Assembly (NCBI GenBank): GCA_963922205.1
Contig: CAWUHX010000021.1
Span: forward strand, 1,879,027-1,943,026
Reading direction: 5' to 3'
DNA from: Romanomermis culicivorax
Taxonomy: Eukaryota; Nematoda; Enoplea; Mermithida; Mermithidae
Length of the DNA: 64,000 bases
Part shown: in pieces, positions 32,201 to 44,995 of the stretch
Layout of the letters: the number at the start of each line of letters is the position of its first letter
How positions within the stretch are numbered: the first letter of the stretch is position 1
Translations under genes and position numbers: made by a program
The notes under the pieces: generated by a model
Databases searched by the model: none
The model's input: only the letters and a program-made list of their open reading frames with translations
Told to the model about the DNA's origin: nothing

Positions 32201-35200
32201 CTGCAGCTGAGCTCCATCTTAACGACAATGGTATAACATATAGAGTTAAGCTACAGCTCAGCTGCAGCCTAACTTTCTAGATATGTTTTGTGCGCACGAG
32301 TTAAGCTGTGGCTGAGCTATAGCTTAACGGCAATGTTATAACATACAGAGTTAAGCTACAGCTTAAGCTGCAGCTCAGCTGGAGCTTAAGTCTCTTTGAT
32401 GAAACCGACTCCTGCTGTATTGGTATGAAATTGGCATAACTTCTACAACTAAACTTTGAAGAATTATTTCTGCGGAAATATTGAAAAAGTTGCAATCAAG
32501 TCAGTCACAATACTGAAATTTTTCTAGGTCTGGGCTGTTGACTCCAGGCAGATTTTCCTGCTGCTGACTTACGTCAGAAATGTAGGTAGATTTTCAGTAC
32601 AGTGGACGAGGTCATATGAATTCTGAATTTTGTTGACAAGCCTATATAAGTGTCAATGTATTTCATTTTTGGAATCGTATGAAGGCTAAAAAGTTCAGAT
32701 TTGTATATAAATAAAAGAGCATGTTTTACACTGGCAACAGATATTTCAGTATTTTATGATGTCAGATCTAAACATTAAAAATTATGTATCCGAATTGTAA
32801 ACTCACGAATCTAAGTCTGCAACAGATTCCGGCAGCGGTTTAACTTTCAATTTGTTGAATTCATCTTTTGTGCAAACGCTGTGGTAGGTCAGAACTTCGA
32901 TCGCCACTTTGTACTTTTGTTCCGAACGTCGGATCTTGTCGTAAAGCTATAAAAATCAAGTGTAGTAAATGCTGAGCTGTCATTATGGAGAAAAAATCTG
33001 CACTTTGGCATAATGCAAAGCCAAACCACAGTAAACGGCGAATGTTTCGAAAGCTTCTTCGTCTTGTTTAGTGAAGGCACCCAGTCTTTTGTTGACCATT
33101 TGGACAATGCCGATGACACTGGAGAAGTTTTATTCATTAGTTTCACAAAAATCAAAGAAAACGTCAGCAATGTTAAGATCTATCATCGAAAAAAGGTTAT
33201 TGTATGAACAAAAAAAACGCGACATTTTCAAGTAACGAAGCTTGCTCATCAACAGGATCGATTTCCACTCCCCCAATCATGATCAAATTCTATTCCTTAT
33301 TTCAGAGAATGATCAACAAGTAGTCCGAATCGCAGAAGAAGTGCTCTTTCAAACTTGAGCTTGATCAGATTTCCGATTCATATATCACATTTCAGGCATG
33401 TGATACTATTCCTGATGTATTTCTCCAATTATTAGAAATTTGTCACCCTTACCTGCCTCTGTTGAAGATTGGCATGCACAATATGGTTTTTGTTGTATAC
33501 CCTGTCTTCAGATCAATTTCCCTAAATTGACAAATGAATAAAAAAAATGATAGACGAATAGATTGTCTCAATTTTCTGACCTGTTAAACCGATCATCGGT
33601 ATAAGCATCTTCTATATTTAGCACATGTCCTGAACTAGCCACAAACCCTCCTATGCCTCGATCCATAGGAAATCTAAAAAAAAAGTGAGAAACCGAACTT
33701 ATATATAGTCTGTTTTCTACAAAATGCTTCCAAATAACGAATCCGGAAAGCAAGTACTATTTTATATTTTCAGCGCTTTCTGCCACGCCGTGCGTCACAT
33801 GGAAGCAAAATTTTGTGACGACACTCAACTGGAACTTAGAAATTCTCTCAGTGAAAAATTTTACTGGAAAAGCTTCATGTAGACGATTTACAAGTCACCA
33901 GATATTTGTGTCACTTTTCATTTTAGTGGTACTTCATAAAAAACAGACTATAGAATTATTCTTTTCTGCAACAATATATTTTTGTGTTTCAAAACTGATT
34001 TTGATTTCACATGCAGTCGAAGTCTCTGGTGACAAATTTGTTACACTTATAGCGAAGAAAGGTTCTAAAAATTTGGGGCACGCCAATTTGAATCTGAACA
34101 TGACTGAAAAATGTTTCTTAAAATTTCTAAGCATTTGTGTATTCAGATATTTGTATAATTCAACGTATGATTAGCGAGTACTACGCTCCATAGTATTGCG
34201 TGACTTGAATGACATTAGTGAACACACTTTGACGTTAACAAGTGTTTTTTCTGTTTTTATTTACCTTATTTCTTTTTGCTTATTTTGTTCTAAACTTTCG
34301 GCTTCACTACCGTAAGTTCCGACGTCGAAAATTCGCGCGTACAGTTCATTAGACTTTTGATCGACCAAAAACAAAGAAGCTCGATCCGCATCGACCAATT
34401 TTTGAGCAAAATTCTACACATAAGGCAAAGAAGATTTCCCAGACTTCAGCATACTGTAAATTTGCGATTCACGTACCATGATTTTCATGATGAGTACGTC
34501 TATGCTAATTATATCTTGAAAAATTGATCTGACAAAATATGGTTTTGTATGCTGTAAGATTTTCAAAATTGTATTGCAAATTCTTACTTGGTTACTGTAA
34601 GCAGGAAGTCGTTAAGACGCCTTTGTTTATTGATGGCATGAAACAGCTGGAAAACGGACTCATCACGTCAATGTTTCATTTCAACGAACCGTAATTCCCA
34701 TAAAGCTCACCTGACTGAAGTAGATCCCCAAACATCCCCATAAGATCATAAGGCTCAGCACCTGATAAAAAACGGAGTCGTGAAAAAGTTTCATCTAGAA
34801 TCTTGCCTCTCCGAACTTCGTGTTCCTTATCACTGAATGGGTGATTGCTTTTGAGGCGGTATAATTCAAACACACCTTAACGAAAATTATAACATATGCA
34901 AGAAGCATGTTTTATGCAGTTTGGTTTTACCATGAAAAACACCACTTGTATCGATAATCGGATGACAAAGTACGGATTGGCAGGCGATACCGGTAACGCC
35001 CAGGGCTTCCGGGAACCTAGAATCCTGCAAAATATTTTTGAAGCAACCATTTTTCCTATCATGGAGAAATATGTAAACCTTAAAAATGTCAGGTGTCCGA
35101 ACACTTTCCAACGTTCTGGCAACGTAAGCAGCTACAGTAAGACCAGTGGCGGGTTTGTAACGTCGACTAGGTTGTGGTTCCCTGAAGTAAAAAAAGGTCA

Positions 35201-38200
35201 TGAATATGAAAAATTTTGGTGCTACGATTAGGGTCTGTCGGAGAAAATTTGAAATATGAAAAACCCGAGGATTAAGATTTTATGGAAAAGTCGCAATGTG
35301 GAATTACAAAATCATGTCCGCATAAAACTACGCTTATCTGCCAGTGAGTAAGAAAACAGTGAGAGAATTGAAAAAGGGGCAACAGTACTTTACCCAGACT
35401 TCAAACAGATGCATAACTTTCACAAATAAAAATAAAATCTATAGTAATGATTCAGAAATATGTGGTATGAAGATACCAGATGTGCAGATTTCAGTCAACG
35501 CTCTCAAATTAAAATGAATCAAGAGGCTAATAGTGGAATACGTTTAGTAACATCCAAGTTGAGAAAGGTGTGAGAATTAACAGAACTGGTTTAGTCAAAT
35601 TTCTCCACAAGAAGATTGAAAATTTATTTGTCGTCCCTCTACACAGAAGTACTTGACACTCTTCAATACATTCCTATTAACAATTTTCTGGAGATTACAT
35701 CACCTGCTGAGGTAATTGTAGCAAGAATAAACAACAATAGATGTCTTTTAAGACACGATTTCAAGGATATATTCGACCTTCCGTTATATCGACCTATGTT
35801 GAATATTTATTATACCTGAAAATGAGACGATTCGAGTAGTTTTACATGCTTAGTATCGTGGCAACATTCATTTCAAGTCAAGATTCGCATGACTACAGTG
35901 CCCCAAAGTTTAGAATTTTTACATTTTTTAGTCTGTATACGTGTTTCGAAAAATCATAGCTCAGAGAAGGTGTTACTCTGTTGCCAAATATTCATTAAAT
36001 GCAGAAGACAATGTTCTATGTTTAGTATTTTACACTTTTTATACTATTTTAAAGTGTCAAAAAGTAAGTCGAAATAAACCGAAATAGTCATTTGGAGCCT
36101 TACTGGCCACCTCCCCATATGATTCCGCAAAATCTTTTTCCTCATTTCTGTATGTAGCCTGTAATGTACAACATATTGGGATAAAATTTCAATAAGATTT
36201 ATGTACCGTTTTGGGAGTTGTAGGTGTTTGCACATTCTGAAAGTTGGCAAAAAAGTGGTGATTAATCCCACTGAATATACCATCAACGAGATGCAGATGA
36301 AATTGAAAACGTTCAAATTAGACGAATAAGAAAAGACGTGTGTGGAATCACTGGTAAAATTTCATCGATCTATTTACAATGGTTGTGCTACACGATTTTC
36401 AGAAGAGATGCAACAGAAACTCCTATCATCAGTAATTTAATTTAAAAAATGAAGCTGCGAGTTTAATGTTACAAAATTAATGTCGGCTGTCTAACTCGAG
36501 CCTGTGTTATAAGCTGTGAGGAAGTGCTTTATGGTTGGAGGCACTCTCTTTCACACCACTTGATGTCAGCCAGACAAAAATAAAGTAAATGATAATACAT
36601 TGTTCAATACAAATTCATCAGTGCTTCGAGCCACATTTTGTATTAGGCAAAGAAGCATCCTATTTTCCCAGAACTTAATTGGTTGGGCATTTATCTAGGT
36701 TCAAAAAATATTTGAACGATAGTTCAGTGTGTGTGAATCTCTACAGCTCTGCACGAAAATACGATGTTACTTTCACAGCTATTGTATGAATGTATGAACT
36801 AAAGTATAAAAAGATATAATTCCGCGGCATCATTAGCGAAGATGCCCGGAAGAACAGGATTTTTCTTTTTTTGCTCCTCATTTTCGACAGTTTAAACTTG
36901 TTTGCATAGTGTAAAATGTTCATTCGTGAAACAATTAGTATATCAAACTATAGTCTGTTAGTTACTTGATAATTCTATAGTACAGATAATAAATGTATCA
37001 CATGGGGCAGACGAGGGCCACCTGGAAAATGTTGTGACTTCTGAATGATTTCCATGAGTATGCCTTCTTCAGAGCTGTGCAGCTCTCCAAACGGTAAAAA
37101 ATTTTGATAAAAAATATACCAATACAGTAAGAATGCTTAGCTACAAAGTAAGAAAATAAAATTCGGCGGCACCTGATGATAAGGTACTCGGGAGTGCTCA
37201 TAAATAAAATTTTTCCAATTTCGATCGGCACTTTAAACTCTTTTAAAAAGAGTAACACGGGAAAATTTATTGTAGCTATTGCACCAAAAGATAGCCTATC
37301 CTCTCCTGCGTAAAATGAATATATATTCATCGAATAACATCACTCCAGCCCTGAAATATCGTTTGGTTAGTAAGACCACTAAAAAGCGCCAAAAAATCAA
37401 TTTTCAAACTTTGGCATACTGTAGCGGCGTGAATTTTTTAAAAGCAAAACAAATAACACCATGGAACTCAGCGCACGAGACTACAGAAAATATCTCTTGA
37501 AATATGATTAATTTGTAACTTATCATAGGGAAGATAAAAACTCTCAGGAATCGTGTCTTAATAGACTATACATCTACCTTACCAAATATACGAGGGATGA
37601 AGTCTAAACACTTATATTATAGGTTGGAAGCATACATGCACGTGGCGAGGGGGGTGGGGCTTGGGGGGGGGGTTTTGGCCCTCAGCAGATTTTCATTGAC
37701 CCCCAGCAGATTCTTGCTGACCCCCAGCAGATTTAACTTTCCCAGCAATGATTGAGAAGATGACGAAGGAAAATGAGCAAGAGAGAAGAGAAAGTCGTCA
37801 TAAAAATGGAAATGATGCTGTAGTTTCAGAATTTTTCTAAACAAATCATACTTGGTTCCAAAAAAGTAACATGAAAACTTCAAAAAGTGTTGTCTAAGCA
37901 GATAATTTCATATATCTAACGGTTGAAGAATATGCTACTTAGATGTCAGAAGACTTTCTGAGACGCTTCTTTTCGTTATCAGAAATGAAAAAAAAAATTT
38001 GTGTTCCACCCCCAGTCCTGCCTGACCCCCAGCAGAATTTCTATGCTGTGCATGTATGGTTGGAAGACGGATGTTCCATCAAAAACTTATAGAAATAGAT
38101 GAATCAAGGAGTCAGAATTAGCCGGATAGACTAAGAATGAGTTTTGCCATACCCAAACACTGGAGACAGTTTGTAGACAGATATTAAACATTATGGAGTG

Positions 38201-39968
38201 AATTTGATTTAGACAGAGCAAAAAAACGAGTTATTCCAAAAGTATTCCAAAAGGCGAACTTGTTTGGAAAAATAAACTACAATTCACAGCAGGAAGGGAA
38301 TTTGATGAATCTTGGAAAATTCTGAACACACTCAAACTTGGCAACTAAGTACAAGCATAATATAGTTGGCATTGGCCCGATATTTGCATTTTATATTTTG
38401 TAAGAGATGGTAAGTATTCTTCATACCCTCTATCTGTTTACAAAATATAAAATACAGATATTGGGAAAATGTCAACACAGCGACGAAAAAGCAGATATAC
38501 TACATATGCTTGCAGAATTCCCTGGCTGTGAACAACGTTGCAAGTATTCTGTTAATTTTCACAAAATTTTACAACAGCAAAAAACATTATCCATTGAATA
38601 TTTAAAAATCCTAAAAAACTTCCTAAACCTTTTGGATTGCCATGCTTACGAAGCAGAAAATGAAGGTCAACTCAATAAATCAAAAAACGTAGAGCCACTC
38701 TCTAGCCTCAAGGTTTAGAAGTACTGTGAATATTTTGTTTTCTGTTTTTCTTTATTAAATATTTTACGTTGTATTGCATGTAGCTATTCGAAATGAAACA
38801 TCGAAAAAATTATTCTTGCTTACATAGTAGCAATTGGTCCTAGAATTTGCCATTATTTCATATGACTATAGGTACGAAAGTTTTGATAGTTACAATAAAC
38901 GTCATTATTTTTTAAAGTCCAATACCGAAAGTACTCACCCTACAGTATCCGAGTCGTAAAAATAAATTTCCTGAAAAATTTTAAATGTACAAAATTTGAA
39001 AGTTCGAGAAACCCCGTTTACTTCATTCGAACTATCAAAAAGGTACAAATGACCCCCGTCGGCCCTTATGGCTTGTACGCAGGCGGACATTAGTTCGTGG
39101 AGCAAATAATTTCTATTGCCACTGTGGTCCATGTTGGTCGAAAGGTCCAACAATTGTTTCCTTTTGATCGCGTGACTTTCGGCTGCCCACTCATCGCTGG
39201 TCTTGGGGAGTGGAGAAGCTGCTGTAGAAGTTTTGATGTATTTGACTTTGATCTTTTCGACACTGTTTTAGGAACCAGATTGGGTTCCTAAAATCATACT
39301 CTAAAATCAACATTTTTTATTGATTCTAAGTTTAACATTTCATAAAATCTCAAAGATTATTTAAAATTTGGAATCTATCCAATGAATCTTCGTTCGGCGT
39401 TTCTCTACGGCCAATTTTTCTTACCTCCTCTGTTAAAATGGTTATTATTCCTATTCCCATAGCCGTCCCTCAATTGTCGCCTTGCCGACCACCGTTGGAA
39501 CGTTTCTTTGCTAACCGACGGCCCGACGACGTAATTTTCCAAAAATTGAGGATTTTGCTTCAGAAAAGACGTTACTAAATTGGGCGTTAAATCTTTAAAA
39601 ATGAAAAATCTCTTGATAACCGCATTCGCGAAAGGTCTATTTCTATATTGAGAGGAAGAATGTGAATGGCTTGACTCAGCAGCAAGATGAAAGCAGATAA
39701 TTTATGAGGAAATAATTCATGAAAAATCAATTCAGCTGCATATCTTGCTAAAAAAATTTGTAAGAATATTGTTCACACAAATTAATTAATTTTTGGATAA
39801 AGTTCCATTAAAATTCAGTAGTATGTGCCTTATGCTTTCCAAGAGCCAGTACAAAACTTCAAAGAATTTGTCGTCATCCTGATTACCCGTGACGGAAATT
39901 TGTCGTTGATTGATAAAATTGGATTTTTGTCGTCCGGACGACGAATGTCTTTTCGGATCGTTGGACAT
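29278..39968 (-). CDS. pde-5: PDE10-type 3',5'-cyclic nucleotide phosphodiesterase, about 20 exons
   Basis: Hydrolyses cAMP/cGMP. Exons with matching phase (5' to 3'): 39887-39968, 39425-39592, 39013-39221, 38939-38970, 35079-35181, 34931-35024, about 34,830-34,873, about 34,705-34,760, 34588-34646, 34477-34528, 34265-34413, 33581-33673, 33453-33521, 33004-33118, 32817-32946, 31216-about 31,420, 30929-31135, 29876-29997, 29709-29819, 29401-29570 and 29278-29347. The order is an N-terminal helix ([20 protein letters not shown]), GAF-A, GAF-B ([40 protein letters not shown]), then the catalytic domain with YHNWAH and [10 protein letters not shown] metal sites. The [19 protein letters not shown] region is closest to PDE10A; the nematode orthologue is named pde-5. 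One small exon before YHNWAH may be missing from my model. The long fourth intron contains a hAT MITE. Confidence 0.88.
31701..31947. mobile_element. TAGTCTG family MITE, diverged, in a phosphodiesterase intron
   Basis: Matches the family in reverse orientation (AAATGCTCCTAAATAATGAAAG at the left, AAGCATTTTATG then CAGACTATA at the right), with more substitutions than other copies. Confidence 0.65.
32062..32406. mobile_element. 345-bp palindromic element built of AGCTGCAGCTTAA units
   Basis: Ends GGTTTCATCAAA and TTTGATGAAACC. The inside is an array of GAGCTGCAGCTTAA-like palindromes alternating with AACTCTATATGTTATACCA and its complement, and with two AACATAT-containing hinges. The whole can fold as nested hairpins. 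It is non-coding and lies in a phosphodiesterase intron. A truncated relative is at 42,935-43,010. Confidence 0.75.
33706..33951. mobile_element. TAGTCTG family MITE in a phosphodiesterase intron
   Basis: Bounded by TAGTCTGTTTTCTACAAAATG and AAAACAGACTA, flanked by TA. It sits between the exons of GAF-B. Confidence 0.75.
35182..38938. other. Large phosphodiesterase intron (3.76 kb)
   Basis: Holds no recognised gene apart from the hAT MITE at 37,631. A 103-codon plus-strand frame at 38,407-38,718 and minus frames at 36,044 and 36,998 have no motifs and are probably chance. Confidence 0.55.
37631..38058. mobile_element. 428-bp MITE with 8-bp target duplication
   Basis: Ends CATACATGCAC and GTGCATGTATG. 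Flanks GTTGGAAG (37623-37630) and GTTGGAAG (38059-38066) are identical. The 8-bp duplication suggests hAT. Near both ends it carries ACCCCCAGCAGATT repeats. It is non-coding. Confidence 0.85.
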
Positions 39969-42458
39969 TTTTCCTTCACCTATTTAAGGCGCCATTTTTC
40001 CTCTAAGGAAACGCGAAAAAAATTAAAAATACGAGCTGCTGCAAGGCGATAATGGTTATAAAAGTAGAGAATGTTCTCTCGCGTTCCTGGAAAAGCATGT
40101 GATGATCGAAAAAGTTTTCTAGCCACGGAAATTACGGTAATTACGGAAAAAATTAACATTGATTGACGAACGAAAGTACATTTTTATGGGTTGAAAAATT
40201 TTTTTATCTTAGAAACTATGAATTAAAGGCATCTATCCTCGAAAAATGATCGACGAGCACATTTATGGTGAGAGAGTTTACTGTAGCTATGCTAAACATC
40301 ACATTTTTTTACAATAATTTTGTTATGCAACATGCAAAATTTTGATGCATCAAAAAAAGTTTTTTTCCCTGAAAATTGATTGTTGAAAAAAATGGGGCAA
40401 AAGCAAAAAATTTCAAACAGAGCTATTTCTAATGGGGTATGAAGAGATGCGAGTTACATACAACAGGCGGTAGATAACAACTGGGTCCTTTTCAATCTAC
40501 TACTGTAGAAAAGTACTGAGGATACTTAAACTAACTTTGTACACGTAGGTCATTACAGGTATTTCCAAACTCGAAATGAAAGACTTACGGAGTAAGTTCA
40601 TCTTTTTCGTCCTTTGAGATTAGGCCTTTTAATGAGGAAAAATTTCAGGCTCATTATCTCAAAGCTAGTGCTTCTCGGAAAATATTTTCAGGCTTTTAAG
40701 ACAAAAAGTCGATCAGATTGAACTCAAAATCATCATAACAAAAAAAATATGTCACAAACCAGTCTTTTTCGATCAAGTTATCGGAAGAAAAAATCAAACG
40801 TAACCCCGTATGTACCTTGCAGTTCTCAGCAGTAGAAACAAATGTCTGAAACGTCACATTTTTAAAAACTAGCATCTTAAAGTGTTTTGATTCCAATGAT
40901 AAAAGCTAACCTGTTTTTTGAGGACGGATAAGGAATAAGAAAAAACAATTTGCATTTTTTACTGCAGCACTAGCATTTGAGCTAATTTTTAGCGTACTTT
41001 TTCGACAACGTTTAACAATTTAGAAAATCGGTAAACACTTTTTTAGGAAATGTGATTCGAAAGCACATACTCGAATAATAGTGAGAGTTTCAACGTTGTA
41101 TGTGCTTGTCGGTTGGTTATTCTAGGAAAAGACGTAGATTTTTCGAGAAATACTTTGATTGTGTTTACAGTAAGTATGATATTTTTCAAAATCTAGCTAA
41201 TCATAATCAAAAATGTCGGATTTATATTTTTAAGGGAAATCAACATTTTTCCAAAGACCTGAGACCGCCCTTGACAAATCCAAAATGTTCAAGTTTAACG
41301 AGAAAAGCTAGAATAACTTGTGACAATTTTCGCACGGAAAATTCGCGATATATAAATATAGGACTACATGAATTTGTTCATGATCTGTCTACATGATCAC
41401 ATGACTGGAAGACTGATGCTGTGAAATTCCTTAGGTGATAACATATAACAGGAAAACTTTTTACGATAGAGTGCGTTATATTTCCGTATACGTAGTTCTG
41501 CAGAATTCAATCGATTTTTTCACAGCGCTTATAAATTAGAAAGTATCGTCAGAAGCAATCATAAGTCCATTTGTTCTTGGCACACGCAGTGACAATAAAC
41601 TTGGCAGTCGCCGGCTTGTCTAAGCTAATTTCTACAAGAATAAACCAAATATCTTAGGCGCTCTGAACACAGAAAAGATTTTTCGTTTTTTTCTAGACGT
41701 GTGTGAAGTGTTGAAATTTCAGAAAAAATTAAGCATTAATCCATTCGCACGATCAAGCCTAATCCAAAAATAGTAATAAGAAGCTTCGTTCTTGACCTTT
41801 GATTCAGCAACGACGGAACAAAGTTCATCTGACAGATTTTTAAAAATATTTCTTACATCTAGAATATCCACTGAATCTAAAAAATTGTTCTTTATTTTTC
41901 TTATGTTATTTTTCTTATATTATGCCCGCCTATATTAGAGTAGTTTGCATCAGAAAAGTTCAACGCGTGCCAGACTAGAGCTGAAAGAGTGATGATGAAA
42001 CTGAAATTTTTTGGTGACTTCGACTTGACTATATTGTCCGCTCATTCGAGAATAGTGCGGCCGACAGCTGAAAAATTGACTTTTTATGGTCAGTGACTAG
42101 CCCACACTGAAAAATATAAATACTGGTTAGCGGACAGAGAAAAATAACGTTTGTTGGTCGCTACAGGAAGCTGAGCTGGTGAAAAACGTGAAAAAATGTT
42201 GCCCGAGCAAATAAAATTTCTCAAGTTCACTGCATATACTGTCGAGAATAATTTCTAAATTCAAATTCCCACCCAGCTTGAGCAAGATTTCGAAAACATC
42301 GGGTGAAAAAATGGCAGCCCAAGTGTAACTATTCGCTGAAATACAGTCAAAATACTACACAAAGTCAAAAATCACAATTTGTTTGAAATTTCAACATTTT
42401 ACACAAGTGTAGAAAAATGAAAAATTGTGCTGCGCTAAACGGCTTAAAATCATTCATA
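39969..42458. other. Intergenic DNA upstream of the phosphodiesterase
   Basis: No convincing exon. The stretch just upstream of ATG 39968 should hold the gene's promoter, but no TATA box or strong site stands out. Frames at 40,696 (minus) and 41,100 (plus) show no motif. Confidence 0.4.
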
Positions 42459-42651
42459 CTTGCCTTTTCCGACGGAACGGATCGTCAACAGCTTGAAAAT
42501 TCAATTCCGGTCAGAAAGGATAACTGCAATTTTACGGAAAATGACCGACCGTAACCTCCAACTAAACCGAACGGAACAAAAATTTCCCTTTCGTTCAGTT
42601 ACGTTCCGTCGATTGCATTCGGTTCCGTTCCGTTCTGTCGGAAAAGGCAAG
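42459..42651. mobile_element. 193-bp TA-flanked MITE
   Basis: Ends CTTGCCTTTTCCGACGGAACGG and CCGTTCTGTCGGAAAAGGCAAG, both flanked by TA. Inner parts repeat CCGTTC/GAACGG motifs. The ORF it contains is incidental. Confidence 0.75.
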
Positions 42652-42934
42652 TATAGATGACCCTTATCACTATCGTGCTCAGCGTCAAAAACTGATCAAT
42701 AAAAATTGTGACATGTAAAGACGTATGCGTTCTGAGAACATGATTCTTGACACACTAGGGGGAACCGACAGTACTTTCTTGTAGAGAATTCAATTTCGTA
42801 TTGAATGGCGTTGAGAATGTATCAAAACGTCTCAAGTATGTTTTTTTGCGAAGTGTAATAAAAAATGCAATCTGCGAGGAATTGTGAAAAATCGAGTTGA
42901 GAAAAAAATTTAAAATGAAACTGGAGCTGGGCCA

Positions 42935-43010
42935 GGTTTCATCAAAGAGACTTGGGTTCCAGCTGAGCTGCAGCTTAACGGCAGTGGTATAAAATATGGA
43001 ATCAGGCAAC
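42935..43010. repeat. Truncated copy of the 32,062 palindromic element
   Basis: CAGGTTTCATCAAAGAGACTT followed by CAGCTGAGCTGCAGCTTAACGG and GTGGTATAAAATATGGA matches one end of that element. Confidence 0.65.
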
Positions 43011-43356
43011 ATCGTAAAACCCCAGAAAATATGATACGAATTCATTCGAATGTTTATGGTGTTTGACGTCTTTACAGTTGAGACAATGGTGGTCATACAA
43101 ACGTTTGAAGGACGTGCAATGTGACAGGGCTTTGTTTTTAGAAAATAAAAAATAAATCCGAATCTGTCATCTGAAAACTGATTTTTCAACTCAAAATTGA
43201 ATTCTCTATAAGAGGATATTAATGGTTAGTTCCAATCTTGTAAATAAGGATATTTTTGGAGAGCAGACATCATTTTACGTAATCCTCTGTAATTTTTACG
43301 AGGTTGTGATTTGGTTTTACGAAGTTATTCTTACCGAAATCCCTAAAGATACAAAA

Positions 43357-43671
43357 ATGATTAATATAACCTCAGAGCTGTTGAGAAAAATCAAAGAAAA
43401 ACTTCCTCGACGGGTGTACGACAATTGTGTGAACGAAAATTGGTTAAAAATCATAAAATACAGTAGAACTTTACAAAATGTGTGGAAAAACGTTTGCAGA
43501 CAGCTCGCGCGGACCGCAGAAAAGAGACCCCGCTCCGCTCGCAAATGTCACGCACCCGAACTTTACTCAAATTTAAAAAAAAAGGTAAGGATTGATTCTG
43601 TAAGGAAACGTGTCAAACCTTTAGATAAATATTCTGATAAATATTGACCAACTTTGCAGTCAACTCAGTAA
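43357..43671 (+). CDS. Possible small two-exon host gene, 79 aa, unrecognised
   Basis: Exon 1 43357-43584 ends in a consensus AAG|GTAAGG donor; TTTGCAG at 43,653-43,659 is followed by three codons and TAA. The product is basic, with a helical ELLRKIKEKLPRRVYDNCV N-terminus, a LQNVWKNVCRQLA segment and an Arg/Lys-rich C-terminus. GC content is raised in the second half. The frame continues upstream to 43,222, so the start is uncertain. No family assigned. Confidence 0.35.
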
Positions 43672-44995
43672 TATGCTGAAGAATGGGGAAGAACTCTGTC
43701 CAATAGCATGTTTTGTATTGAATAGAACTTAGGTGCAAGACCTGCATATTCTTGAACAGCTACTCCACTAGATTATTGACACAAAGTATATTAGTCGGCT
43801 GAAGTGATTTACAATTGACAATTTGACAATTTAGTAACAATTTAAATTTAAGATTGACAATTTAGTAGGTTCAACCCTTTTCAAGTTGACGTATGCAAAA
43901 ATCGAGTTGATTAACTAATTTCCAACGATTAGAAGCAGTACTAAAATTTCAGAAGTCTTGTTTTTACTAAATCGACTATAATCTATTCACTTTGAAATGG
44001 CAGATACAGCAAGGCTAGATAAGAAAATTATTAGCATAGTTTCATAGTCACATGGGAGGATATACAATTACTGACAGTGTCTAGAACAATTGATGGCATG
44101 TCAAGCTTGGAAAAAAGCTGAAATAAGAACTCTACTGAACCCATTTTAGAACTGTCAAACTGCATCTCCGCTCTGCGTCTACTATTGCAAATGGAATTTA
44201 CCGCAGCATTCTCAGAGTAGACTCTCAATACGAATTCCTGGCTTATTGCCGATTCAACGAATGAGTCATTGCTATGAGTCGTATTATACTTTAATGAGTC
44301 ATATTGTACTCCAACATTAACTTAAACTGAAAAACATTCCTTATCATCGATCGAATTGATTACAAGCCACTTTTGCAGAGACTTAGCACATAATGAAACA
44401 AGCATAAAACGCCGTCATTATTCCGAATGAAAAATGCACATTATGAAATATGCTAATGAACTTCTTGCCTCATATAGAGCATTATGTACAGCGAATATTT
44501 TGAGCCCCTTTCAGACGATATTGATCGAGCTTTTTTTTACTCCCGAACGTGATAGAGAAGAAGAGTGATGAGGAGAACGAATAGAACCGAAGTAGGTATC
44601 TGGGGGGAGGGGTAAAAAGTGTCCCAGATTAAATTTAATTCTGGAAAATATAACAGTATAAGGTTCATAACAAAATACGAAGAAAAACACAACATATTGT
44701 TTGCAAAACCTCATCTAAAACCTTAAACACTTCTAAATATTTTATGTTTACAAAACAAAGTAGTTCATAATATAGAAGAAAACTACATGATATAGAACCG
44801 TTTACTGTATATACATACCCGCTTCCGAATGTGTGAGAGTTTATCGTATGAAACGTGCTTGTTCATTTACTTGGTTCTGGGATAAATCATCAGTATTCAC
44901 TGTCTGCTCGGAATTTGCATAAAATATTTTGTACGGAGCTGATTTTTTATCAACCTAGGTGCTAAATTTTCCTCTAGAAATAAACTTCCCAAAAA
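43672..44995. other. Intergenic DNA, no gene seen
   Basis: Contains a fragment of the CATTTTGAAATGG...GATACAGCAAGG repeat near 43,980 and otherwise AT-rich sequence with short non-credible frames. Confidence 0.4.

Noticed and set aside
38407-38718. 103-codon plus ORF in a phosphodiesterase intron
   Set aside because: No motif, antisense to a host intron, no promoter or splice context; probably chance.
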